Assembly: GCA_964546285.1 (NCBI GenBank)
Contig: CAZJJK010000103.1
Coordinates: 1-12,214 of the forward strand
Origin: CAZJJK01 sp964546285
GTDB taxonomy: Bacteria > Spirochaetota > Spirochaetia > Treponematales > Breznakiellaceae
DNA length: 12,214 nt
Reading direction: 5' to 3'
Below the pieces are notes generated by a model. It saw nothing but the letters and a program-made list of their open reading frames with translations, was not told the origin of the DNA and did no database searches. Made by a program: the position numbers and the translations under genes. Positions 1-7,134 of the stretch are shown here, piece after piece; within the stretch, counting starts at the first letter, position 1; every line of letters begins with the position of its first letter.

Positions 1-2
1 GA

Positions 3-1484
3 CGGATCAAGCTTCTTTATGTAAGTCCGGAGAAGATATTTTCGGGCTCAGGGCTTGAGCGGATGCTTTCGTGGAACGTCTCCCTTATCGCTGTGGACGA
101 AGCTCACTGCATTTCATTTTGGGGGCATGATTTTAGACCGGAATACACTCAGTTGGGCCGATTAAGACAACTCCTCCCCGGCGTTCCCCTCATCGCCCTA
201 ACCGCCACCGCCGACCCAGCCATACGGCGAGATATATTGGCCCAACTTTCAATAGACCAAGCCTCGGTGTTTCAGGATAGCTTTGATCGGCCAAACCTTC
301 ACCTGGCGGTCTTGCCTGGCCAGAAGCGTTTTGAAAGACTCCAGGCTTTTCTTTCGGGCCGAAGAAGTCAGTCGGGTATTGTGTACTGTCTTTCCCGCGC
401 CGCCACGGAAGAACTGGCCGCTAAATTGAGCCGTCTTGGTTACAGGGCTGAGGCCTATCACGCCGGACTTAGTTCCGATGTTCGGCATAGGATACAGGAC
501 TCTTTTCTTCGCGATGAAACGGCGATAATCTGCGCGACCGTGGCCTTTGGCATGGGGATCGATAAGTCGAACGTCCGCTGGGTGGTTCACTGGAACCTAC
601 CTAAAAACCTTGAGGGTTTCTATCAGGAAATTGGGAGGGCGGGCAGGGATGGTCTACCCGCGGATACCCTTCTCTTTTATAGTTACGCTGATGTAGCCCA
701 ACAGCTTAAATTCTTGGATGAGGCCGATCCAGACCGCCGTGAACTGCTGGCCGCGAAGCTTGATCGTATGAAGCAGTACGCTGAAGCTAGAATTTGCCGA
801 CGCCGTATCCTTTTAGCCTACTTTGGCGAAACCCCGGAATCCGATTGCGGCTATTGTGATGTGTGCGAACATCCGCCGGAAACCTTCGACGGTACCGTGA
901 TCGCTCAGAAGTTGCTCTCCGCGGTCTATCGCACCCAGGGGCGGGCGAGCTTACGCCAATGCGCTTTGATTCTACGCGGAAGCCATGCTCAGGAAGTGGT
1001 GGAGCCTGGTTGGCATAAGCTAAAAACTTTCGGCGTTGGCATGGAGCTTAAATTTGAGGAATGGATGGAGTATGGCGGTCAACTCATTAACGCTGGTTTC
1101 GCCTCGGTGGCTTATGATCGGGGTATGTCTCTCCAAGCGACCGCTCTTTCTGGGCCGGTGCTCAAGGGAGAGAAAAAGGTCCCGTTAGTTAAGTTTAGGA
1201 GTTTTGAGGAAAGACAGGCTGATAAGCCGCCAGTCAAAATAATCGCGGCCAGCGATGGTGACCCTGAACTTGTGGATTTTTTAAAAACGGTCCGAAAAAA
1301 GATTGCCGACGAACGTGGTGTACCGGCTTATGTGGTTTTCAGCGATAAAAGCATTAAAGATATGGCGGCTAAGCTGCCAAGGAACGAGCCGGAATTTCGA
1401 CAAGTTCATGGCGTTGGCGAAGTCAAAGCCGAAGCCTACAGCTCAATCTTCCTTCGGGCTATTAGAGAATGGCTGGAATCATAA
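3..1484 (+). CDS. recQ: ATP-dependent DNA helicase RecQ, 5'-truncated by the window edge
   Basis: This is the C-terminal two thirds or so of a RecQ-family 3'-5' DNA helicase acting in recombination and repair. The frame is open from position 3 (RIKLLYVSPEKIF, typical of the stretch before motif II), so the true start lies outside the window and the ATG at 63 is internal. The DEAH box is at 96-107, followed by the RecQ aromatic-rich loop (WGHDFRPEY) and motif III (ALTATAD). Motif VI is the QEIGRAGRDG stretch near 630. A zinc-binding set of four cysteines has E. coli RecQ spacing (C-X16-C-X2-C-X2-C; codons at 795, 846, 855 and 864). A winged-helix RQC domain follows, then an HRDC domain from about 1254 to the stop. 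The loop reads SFWGHDF where E. coli has SQWGHDF. It converges with the response-regulator gene across 57 bp and is probably unrelated in function to the sugar locus. Confidence 0.96.
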   Translation, partial: RIKLLYVSPEKIFSGSGLERMLSWNVSLIAVDEAHCISFWGHDFRPEYTQLGRLRQLLPGVPLIALTATADPAIRRDILAQLSIDQASVFQDSFDRPNLHLAVLPGQKRFERLQAFLSGRRSQSGIVYCLSRAATEELAAKLSRLGYRAEAYHAGLSSDVRHRIQDSFLRDETAIICATVAFGMGIDKSNVRWVVHWNLPKNLEGFYQEIGRAGRDGLPADTLLFYSYADVAQQLKFLDEADPDRRELLAAKLDRMKQYAEARICRRRILLAYFGETPESDCGYCDVCEHPPETFDGTVIAQKLLSAVYRTQGRASLRQCALILRGSHAQEVVEPGWHKLKTFGVGMELKFEEWMEYGGQLINAGFASVAYDRGMSLQATALSGPVLKGEKKVPLVKFRSFEERQADKPPVKIIAASDGDPELVDFLKTVRKKIADERGVPAYVVFSDKSIKDMAAKLPRNEPEFRQVHGVGEVKAEAYSSIFLRAIREWLES

Positions 1485-1541
1485 AGCGAAGCGGTATAAA
1501 GCCCAGGGCCAAAGGGCGGCTCTTTGATGTCGGCCTTTAGT

Positions 1542-3155
1542 TTAGGACGGCCGGTCTTTAGAATGCCTTGGATTCTTCAATTGCCGATATTCTTTTGGAG
1601 TGAGCCCTTCCCGCTTCTTGAACAGATAACTTAGATAATTCGGCTCGTTGTAGCCTACGTTGAACGCTATATTGATTATTTTTTCATCGCTTGACGCGAG
1701 CTGCTCTTTTACCTTTTCCATCCTGACATTGGTAAGATAATCAATAAAGGTTAGTGACATCTCCTGGGAAAATATAGTACTGAAATGGGTAGGACTTAGG
1801 GCCACATACGCCGCGACGGTATTCAGGCAAATATCGGGGCTATTGTAGTTCTCTTCTATATATTCACATGCTCGTCGGACCAGCTTCATATGGTGACTGC
1901 TGTTGCCCTTATCCCTCAACTCGATAGTCTTTAGGCAAATCTGGGTAGCCAGTTCCTCAAATTCCTCCGTGGATATGGTTGAATGGATTATTTGCCTGAG
2001 ATCCGCGAAATGGTCGGATATTTCCGTGGGGTTTATATCCGGATTGAAATTACGGATAATTCTCATCGCTGCGCCGGTGAGATCCATGAGGATATGGTAC
2101 CGATACATAAGGTCTCGCAGTTCGTCAGCTGGCAGTTTTTTGATAAATTCTTTAATGATAGCGGGAATATCCTCAGCTATGGCGAATTTTAGTCTAGTCT
2201 CAATGTTTACGCTGAAGAAGCTGTCTGCCACGGCGGAACTACGAATTCGGCCTATATCGCCGGAGCAGAAAATTCGGCCCCTATGAGTCTGCCCAAAGGT
2301 CTTAAGCAAGATTAACGCTTCGTAGAAGGCGTCATGTATACCTGAAATGCGTTCGGTTACGCCACTGATGCTGATGGTCAACAAGCTGTCCCTATCATCC
2401 TCAGCTTCATGTTTGAGTGTCTGGGCGATGTGGTAGGCTTTTCCGGTAACATCGATATCGGCGTTTCCCTTAATGATCAAAACGACATGGTCAACGCCGC
2501 TTAAAAAATAGAGTACATCGGGAACGTCTAATAACATAAACTTAATTTTAGAAGCGATGGCTTGCCGATTAGGGTATCCGTCCTTTCCCTCGCACAGCGC
2601 GGTCAATACCACATAGCGTTTACTCAAGATATCAAGACCTAAGTCATCGGCCCGGCGAAGAGCTTCATCCGCTGATAATTCCCCGCCGCAGAGCTGCTCT
2701 AAGAGGGAGCTGACAAGGGCGGATTTTACCATTTCCTCGTTGGAGCTCTCTTTTAAAAAGGAAACGCTTCGTCGTCTATGTTCCGCGATCCGCTCGCTGG
2801 CTTTATAAAGCGCGCCAAAGAGTTCCTTAGCCGCCACCGGTTTTAGGAGGTATTGATCCACGCCGACGCTGATCGCCTGTCTGGCCAGTTCAAAATCGTC
2901 ATAACCGCTGACTATGATTATTCGCAGCCACGGAACGATAGCCCTGGCGTGGCGCGCGAGCGTAAGCCCGTCCATAAACGGCATCTTAATGTCGGTGATG
3001 AGAATATCGGGCTTAAGGTCCTGAATTATCGAAAGAGCCAGCTCTCCGTCTCCCGCTTCCCCAACACAGGTATAGGGTTCCGAGCTTTTTTCTATAGCGT
3101 TGCGTATGTTTTGGCGGATCAAAGGCTCATCCTCAACCAGGAAAACCGTGTGCAT
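1542..3155 (-). CDS. YesN-type response regulator with AraC-family DNA-binding domain
   Basis: This cytoplasmic transcription factor is the output of the neighbouring kinase. Residues 1-120 form a receiver domain: acidic pocket E8/D9, phospho-acceptor D55 in ITDIKMP, S83 and K105 in LLKP. A long middle region (about 130-420) resembles the poorly conserved linkers of YesN-like regulators. Residues about 425-528 form an AraC/XylS domain with two helix-turn-helix units; the second contains IAFNVGYNEPNYLSYLFKK, close to the family consensus. Length (537 aa) is normal for this class. The ATG lies 3 bp after the kinase stop, with GAGGAG inside the kinase's last codons as ribosome site, so translation is probably coupled. 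By position the likely target is the divergent importer operon; that is inference. The gene is the last of its operon. Confidence 0.95.
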   Translation of the reverse strand: MHTVFLVEDEPLIRQNIRNAIEKSSEPYTCVGEAGDGELALSIIQDLKPDILITDIKMPFMDGLTLARHARAIVPWLRIIIVSGYDDFELARQAISVGVDQYLLKPVAAKELFGALYKASERIAEHRRRSVSFLKESSNEEMVKSALVSSLLEQLCGGELSADEALRRADDLGLDILSKRYVVLTALCEGKDGYPNRQAIASKIKFMLLDVPDVLYFLSGVDHVVLIIKGNADIDVTGKAYHIAQTLKHEAEDDRDSLLTISISGVTERISGIHDAFYEALILLKTFGQTHRGRIFCSGDIGRIRSSAVADSFFSVNIETRLKFAIAEDIPAIIKEFIKKLPADELRDLMYRYHILMDLTGAAMRIIRNFNPDINPTEISDHFADLRQIIHSTISTEEFEELATQICLKTIELRDKGNSSHHMKLVRRACEYIEENYNSPDICLNTVAAYVALSPTHFSTIFSQEMSLTFIDYLTNVRMEKVKEQLASSDEKIINIAFNVGYNEPNYLSYLFKKREGLTPKEYRQLKNPRHSKDRPS

Positions 3156-3158
3156 ACC

Positions 3159-4673
3159 TTATACTCCTCGCGATGGCGCTTTCTGCGCCGAGACTGAGGG
3201 TCTGACTGTTGGCAACCTAAGGGTGACCTTGCTTCCTTTGTTATATTCGCTTTCGATCTTTAGCCCGTTGTCTATCTCGTAATAGAGCTGAATCCGCTTA
3301 AATACATTATATAGGCCAAAGCCGCTTCCCGGGCTGGATACATCATAATGAAATAGATTTTCACGTAACTTTTTCAATTCTCCCTTTTCCATGCCCATGC
3401 CATTGTCTTCTATCGTAAAGAGGAGTTTTCCGTTCCGAGCTTCCCCTTTTAATACGATCAAGCCGCGGCGGCGGATTTTTTTAATTCCGTGGTAGATCGC
3501 GTTTTCCACTAGCGGTTGTAATAGGATCTTGAGCATGGATTCCTGGAGGATATTGTCCGCTATATCGATTTTATACTCCAGAATGGCGCCGTACCGAATT
3601 TTCTGAATGGCGAGATAGTTTTCCACATGGGCTTTTTCTTCCGCCACTGAAACCCAGTCTCGCCCTTTGTTCAATGAAAGCCGGAAAAAATTGGACAGCG
3701 CTAGGGTAGTAGTAACCACGGCTTCTTTCTGACCGTCCTCTGCCAGAGAAAGGATAGTGCCGAGCGTGTTGTACATGAAATGAGGGGCAATTTGCGCCTG
3801 TAACGCGCGCATCTCCGCCTTCTGCAGATTCTGCTGTTTCTGAATATTCTGTTCAATCAGCTCGCCTAATTTTTCGGCCATGGTGTTGAGGCTATCCGTA
3901 AGCTCATCTAATTCTCTGATCTCAGGTTTTTCGGCTCTGATGCTTAGATCGCCTTGAGCGATCCGGGAAGCCATAGTTTTAAGGCGGTATATGGGGTCGT
4001 TGATGCTACGGTTCAGTTGCCGATAGTTACGGAACAGGAAGGCGAGTATGGCCGCGAATAACGCGATTTGGAAAAAGGTCATTTGATCGATGGAGCGCTG
4101 TATCTTTGTATTCTGGATATGGGCGATCTCCATCTCCGCCGCCACGAATTTTTGGATGACATCATAAAGTAGTTCGCTCACGGAGCTAATTTCGCCCAAA
4201 ATCTTTTCATTGTCGCGGACTGGACGCTTGTCGGCTATATTATCGCCGATCTTATGTACGTAACTCTCTATCGTTTCCAGAGTATTTCGAGCAACCTGGA
4301 CCAGATAACTATTGTCCTCGCTGTTCGCGTTCTTCTCCAATTCATCAAGCCTAGTTCTGATCCTATTCATAAGTTCATACTGCGTATTGTCTTGGAACTT
4401 GGTCTTACCAGCGACCACATACCATATCGTGGTATAGATCTCGTCCTGCAATTTGCTGGAAAGACTATTCGCGCTGTATACATTCACTATAATGCGCTCG
4501 TACTGGTTCAGCGTGATATTGTAGTACAGGGTGCTGATAAGAAAAGGCACTAGAGCGGCCAGAATAATGACGATATTTGTCACCCGTACTGTTCTTCTTA
4601 TACTATTGACGCGTATATGTCTTATGCCTTTCTTTCGGATCGTGGGTACCTCCCGCTTAACCCTTGTCCTCAA
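3159..4673 (-). CDS. YesM/LytS-type sensor histidine kinase
   Basis: This membrane sensor kinase phosphorylates the adjacent YesN-type regulator. From the TTG start: a basic N-terminus, TM1 about 33-51, an extracytoplasmic domain of roughly 145 residues (52-198), TM2 about 199-215, HAMP about 218-270, a short coiled linker, then a His_kinase domain with H298 in QIAPHFMYNTL. The ATPase domain shows an N box (N391 in VENAIYHG), a G1 box (D423-G427 in EDNGMG) and a G2 box (GSGFGL, 449-454). The extracytoplasmic part is rich in charged and polar residues, looks helical, and shows no recognisable ligand-binding fold, which fits sensing through the partner lipoprotein. The TTG start overlaps the stop of the binding-protein gene (TTGA); AGAGG lies just upstream at short spacing. 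No ATG occurs before TM1, so TTG is the best choice, though the exact start is uncertain. Confidence 0.94.
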   Translation of the reverse strand: MRTRVKREVPTIRKKGIRHIRVNSIRRTVRVTNIVIILAALVPFLISTLYYNITLNQYERIIVNVYSANSLSSKLQDEIYTTIWYVVAGKTKFQDNTQYELMNRIRTRLDELEKNANSEDNSYLVQVARNTLETIESYVHKIGDNIADKRPVRDNEKILGEISSVSELLYDVIQKFVAAEMEIAHIQNTKIQRSIDQMTFFQIALFAAILAFLFRNYRQLNRSINDPIYRLKTMASRIAQGDLSIRAEKPEIRELDELTDSLNTMAEKLGELIEQNIQKQQNLQKAEMRALQAQIAPHFMYNTLGTILSLAEDGQKEAVVTTTLALSNFFRLSLNKGRDWVSVAEEKAHVENYLAIQKIRYGAILEYKIDIADNILQESMLKILLQPLVENAIYHGIKKIRRRGLIVLKGEARNGKLLFTIEDNGMGMEKGELKKLRENLFHYDVSSPGSGFGLYNVFKRIQLYYEIDNGLKIESEYNKGSKVTLRLPTVRPSVSAQKAPSRGV

Positions 4674-5644
4674 TAGCCTCTGTCTCCGATAGTATTAAAA
4701 TCGGTGTATTCATCAAACACCGTCTCTTGGATATAGATATGCTTCAGCACTTCTTCGCCAGCCGCTGCTTTCTTGGCGATCTCCATCACCTGAGGACCGC
4801 TATTGGGGTTGCATTCTATGACGCAGTTGACGACGCCTTGTTTTAGATAGTCGATAATACGCTGTGTCGCGTCCACGGAGATTATGACGATATCCTTGCC
4901 GGGGGTAATATCGGCTTCCATCATCACCTCAATAGCGCCGAAAGTCATGTCGTCATTATGAGAATACAGTACATCGATATCCTTTGGATCATAGAGCTTG
5001 AGCACTTGTCGCATAATCTCCTTGCCCTTGCTGAGCATGAAGTCGCCGTCCTCGCTGAATGTCACCTTAAATTGGGGGTGGTCGGAGATGATCTGTCTAA
5101 AGCCTTCGTATCTGCCGATGGCTGGGGTTGAGTCCGCCGTGCCGACAAGCTCCACAATATTGACTTGGCGATCTGGCTTTGGAAATTTTTTAACAAGGAA
5201 CTCCCCGGCGCGGCGCCCCTCAAGATTAAAATCCGAACAAAGCGCGCAGGTATACAGGCTTTGATCCGTCGTTTCTATCATGCGGTCCACAATGATCACT
5301 GGGATGCCGGCGGCTTTCGCCTCCCCTAGCACCGTGTCCCAGCCTGTCTCAACCAAAGGGGAAAAGGCGATTACATTTACCTTATAGGCGATAAAGGAGC
5401 GAATCGCTTTAATTTGATTCTCTGGGTTCTGCATCGCGTCATCAAACATTATTTTGATACCCGCTTTTTTAGCGGCGTCAATTATGGAAGAACTGTTCTG
5501 CGCTCTCCAGGTGCTCTCGTCCCCAAGCTGGGAATAACCAAGTACGATAGGACTAGTTTCGCTTCCTTTATCAAGCTTGGCGACGCAGCCGCTGACTATG
5601 ACAGCGCATAGCAGAGCTATTAAACCCAGAACCGAGCGCTTCAT
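4670..5644 (-). CDS. YtfQ-like sugar-binding lipoprotein, probable sensory component
   Basis: This periplasmic-binding-protein-fold lipoprotein (type I, GGBP/RbsB/YtfQ family) has 324 aa from the ATG at 5644, chosen because AGGGGGGA (5652-5659) sits 7 nt upstream. An in-frame start at 5695 would put 17 basic residues before the signal peptide and has no such site. The signal peptide ends in the lipobox VSGC (C20). Many stretches match E. coli YtfQ: ENQIKAIRSFIA (76-87), ETGWDTVLGEAKAAGIPV (99-116), the SKGKE motif (205-209), and SHNDDM (228-233). Sugar-contact positions of the family appear kept: D120/R121, R178, N230/D231, D258 and N279. It heads the kinase/regulator operon and its stop overlaps the kinase start. 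The importer has its own binding protein, so this one more likely presents sugar to the kinase, as XylFII does for LytS. Two cysteine pairs (133/136, 274/278) are unusual. Use as a second transport receptor cannot be excluded. Confidence 0.92.
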   Translation of the reverse strand: MKRSVLGLIALLCAVIVSGCVAKLDKGSETSPIVLGYSQLGDESTWRAQNSSSIIDAAKKAGIKIMFDDAMQNPENQIKAIRSFIAYKVNVIAFSPLVETGWDTVLGEAKAAGIPVIIVDRMIETTDQSLYTCALCSDFNLEGRRAGEFLVKKFPKPDRQVNIVELVGTADSTPAIGRYEGFRQIISDHPQFKVTFSEDGDFMLSKGKEIMRQVLKLYDPKDIDVLYSHNDDMTFGAIEVMMEADITPGKDIVIISVDATQRIIDYLKQGVVNCVIECNPNSGPQVMEIAKKAAAGEEVLKHIYIQETVFDEYTDFNTIGDRGY

Positions 5645-5705
5645 CTTAAAGTCCCCCCTGAACGATGACGCCTGTCGCCAAGCTTGTTTCCGCATCCGTG
5701 AATCC

Positions 5706-5745
5706 TTACAGTAAATGAGCGGCTAAGCAAGCGACTTCACTGTAA
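5706..5745. repeat. Inverted repeat TTACAGT/ACTGTAA in the divergent region
   Basis: Perfect 7-bp arms at 5706-5712 and 5739-5745 are 33 bp apart start to start, close to three helical turns, so both face the same side of the DNA. The right arm overlaps the candidate -10 of the sensory promoter. It may be a regulator site pair or a leader hairpin; the sequence does not decide. Confidence 0.4.
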
Positions 5746-5767
5746 CACAAGAGAGCGTTATCGTAAA
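5739..5767 (-). promoter_or_regulatory. Candidate sigma70-type promoter for the sensory operon
   Basis: On the minus strand, TTTACG (5767-5762) and TACAGT (5744-5739) are separated by exactly 17 nt, each matching four of six consensus bases. The start would fall about 85-90 nt upstream of the ATG at 5644. The -10 hexamer overlaps one arm of the TTACAGT/ACTGTAA repeat and the -35 lies inside the GCGTT/AACGC palindrome, as expected for a regulated promoter. Found by eye only. Confidence 0.35.
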
Positions 5768-5778
5768 CGCGGACGCTC
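5753..5778. repeat. Nested palindrome, possible operator
   Basis: GAGCGT (5753-5758) and ACGCTC (5773-5778) are perfect inverted arms. Within the span, GCGTT (5755-5759) and AACGC (5766-5770) form a second inverted pair around ATCGTA. It overlaps the -35 of the candidate sensory promoter. Arms are short, so chance is possible. Confidence 0.4.
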
Positions 5779-5851
5779 ATAAAGCGAAATACGCCACATC
5801 GCGTAAAATAATCAAGTGTTTCAATAAAAAAACATAGGAAAATAAAGGTCC

Positions 5852-5881
5852 TTGGTAGGGTATCATAAAAGATCGTATTAA
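5852..5881 (+). promoter_or_regulatory. Candidate promoter for the importer operon
   Basis: TTGGTA (5852-5857) and TATTAA (5876-5881) are 18 nt apart. This would give a leader of about 85-90 nt before the ATG at 5976. The -35 is only a partial match, which fits a promoter needing an AraC-type activator. Other AT-rich hexamers nearby could serve, so this is a weak call. Confidence 0.3.
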
Positions 5882-5921
5882 GAGCGAAAGGATGTGCGTA
5901 GTACCAAAGGAAATCTTAGCT

Positions 5922-5957
5922 TTAAATAATATCAGAGGCCTATGTCTCATATTTTAA
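5922..5957. repeat. Imperfect inverted repeat just upstream of the importer's first gene
   Basis: ATATCAGA (5929-5936) and TCTCATAT (5945-5952) pair at seven of eight positions around GGCCTATG, and flanking TTAAA (5922-5926) and TTTAA (5953-5957) extend the symmetry with a 2-nt bulge. It lies in the probable leader, directly before the ribosome site GAGGGGG (5964-5970). It may be an operator or a leader stem that affects translation. Confidence 0.4.
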
Positions 5958-5975
5958 CGTAAAGAGGGGGAAGAG

Positions 5976-6989
5976 ATGAAGAAACAGTTTTCAATCATCA
6001 GCATCATGTGCGCGTTAGTCTTGCTTATGTTGGCTCCGGTTGGGGTCTTCGCTACTGGAGCTCAAGAAGCGACGGCATCGGACGGGCTGATCAAGGTCGG
6101 TATCGTGAATCTGCCGCCGGAAGAATCCGGCTATCGGCAGGCCAATGTTGAAGACATGAATAGCGTCTTCTCGAAAGCGAACGGCTATGACGCGAAGCAG
6201 ACCAACACCGCTGATAACAGCGAGCAGATCGCCGCGGCCCAAGGGTACATTCGCGATGGCGTGGATTATCTCCTTATCTCCGCCGCGAACGCTTCCGGTT
6301 GGGACAATGTGCTGCAGTCCGCTAAGTCCGCGGGCGTCACGGTTTTCCTTTTTGACCGCCCGATCGATACGGCCGCGTCCAACTACCAAGCGGCGCTTCT
6401 CTCGGATATGGCGTATGAAGGCACTATGGCGACCAATTGGGTGTTGAGCCTAGGTCTCAAGCCGATCAACCTTATCCTTATCCGCGGCCAATTGGGTTCC
6501 GGAGCTGAAATTGGCCGCAGCGCCGCGGTGCTCAAAGCCCAAAAAGAAGGTAAACTCAATATCGTGGCCGACGGAACCGGAGGCGACAGCTGGAGTCTTG
6601 AGGAAGCCCGTAAGGTGGTGGAAGCCGCTATTACCGCCGGCAAGGATTTCAACGTCATCTATGCCGAGAACGACGGCATGGCCCAAGGCGCCGTCCAGGC
6701 GCTCGACGCGGCCGGAATCACCCACGGCAAGAACGGCAAGGTCAAGGTAATCGGTTTCGATTTCAACCGTTTCGCGCTACGTAACGTGCAAGCCGGTTAC
6801 TGGGACGCCAACATGCAGTGCAATCCGCGCCAGGCGGCCACGATCTCCGAGTGGATCAAAAGCGGCAAGCTCCCCAGCGGAATCGTCTATCAGGAAGAGT
6901 TGCTCTTGACAACCGACACGATCACCGACGAATTGATCGCAAAATGGGGTATCAATGACGATCCCGGCAAGGGCGTGATTACGAAGTAA
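5976..6989 (+). CDS. Periplasmic sugar-binding protein of the ABC importer
   Basis: This type I periplasmic binding protein (337 aa) captures the substrate and delivers it to the downstream permeases. A classical signal peptide with a hydrophobic core ends VFA-TGAQEA, with probable cleavage after A26. No cysteine sits at the cleavage site, so it is exported as a soluble protein, unlike the lipoprotein encoded divergently. Family contacts are visible: D127/R128 in FLFDRPID, R181, N232/D233 in YAENDGMAQGA, D262 in IGFDFNR and N283 in CNPR. It is clearly diverged from the sensory lipoprotein (only scattered motifs shared), so the two may differ in affinity or ligand. GAGGGGG lies 5 nt upstream of the ATG. 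It heads the importer operon, and a strong hairpin follows its stop, which often permits higher expression of the receptor than of the membrane parts. Confidence 0.95.
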   Translation: MKKQFSIISIMCALVLLMLAPVGVFATGAQEATASDGLIKVGIVNLPPEESGYRQANVEDMNSVFSKANGYDAKQTNTADNSEQIAAAQGYIRDGVDYLLISAANASGWDNVLQSAKSAGVTVFLFDRPIDTAASNYQAALLSDMAYEGTMATNWVLSLGLKPINLILIRGQLGSGAEIGRSAAVLKAQKEGKLNIVADGTGGDSWSLEEARKVVEAAITAGKDFNVIYAENDGMAQGAVQALDAAGITHGKNGKVKVIGFDFNRFALRNVQAGYWDANMQCNPRQAATISEWIKSGKLPSGIVYQEELLLTTDTITDELIAKWGINDDPGKGVITK

Positions 6990-6998
6990 CATTCTTTT

Positions 6999-7037
6999 GA
7001 GGTTCTTGATAAACTCGTTTGCTTTATCAAGAACCTC
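6999..7037 (+). terminator. Intercistronic 15-bp hairpin between binding-protein and ATPase genes
   Basis: Arms GAGGTTCTTGATAAA (6999-7013) and TTTATCAAGAACCTC (7023-7037) are perfectly complementary around a 9-nt loop, 10 nt after the binding-protein stop. The 3' side reads ACCATTTCTGTTT: T-rich but without a proper T run, so partial termination or 3'-end protection of the binding-protein message is more likely than full termination. No promoter is obvious between it and the ATPase start. Confidence 0.75.
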
Positions 7038-7134
7038 TACCATTTCTGTTTCAAATAATAAATGATAGGTTTGTGCGGTGCGGTGTTCGGAGCTAATCCG
7101 GCTCACCGCGCCGCGATTAGTTTTGCGGTGCCCG

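Larger units (their letters stand above)
5645..5975. promoter_or_regulatory. Divergent control region between sensory and importer operons
   Basis: These 331 bp without a gene separate the start codons of two divergent operons and should carry both promoters and the operator of the AraC-type regulator. The middle (about 5780-5930) is clearly more A+T rich than the flanking genes. Visible elements are a 7-bp inverted repeat TTACAGT/ACTGTAA (5706-5712, 5739-5745), a nested palindrome around 5753-5778, an imperfect inverted repeat at 5922-5957, and candidate promoters listed separately. I see no tRNA, riboswitch or small ORF with a convincing ribosome site. Confidence 0.7.

Noticed and set aside
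1498..1525. Possible terminator between recQ and the response-regulator gene (AAAGCC...GGCTCTTT)
   Set aside because: The arms are short with an unpaired base, competing pairings exist, and no T run follows on either strand.
5645..5695. ATG at 5695 as the start of the sensory lipoprotein
   Set aside because: It would place 17 mostly basic or polar residues before the signal peptide; the ATG at 5644 has AGGGGGGA 7 nt upstream.
5783..5889. AGCGAAA occurring twice about 100 bp apart in the control region as a regulator binding repeat
   Set aside because: A 7-bp match at this spacing is easily chance, and the flanks do not match.
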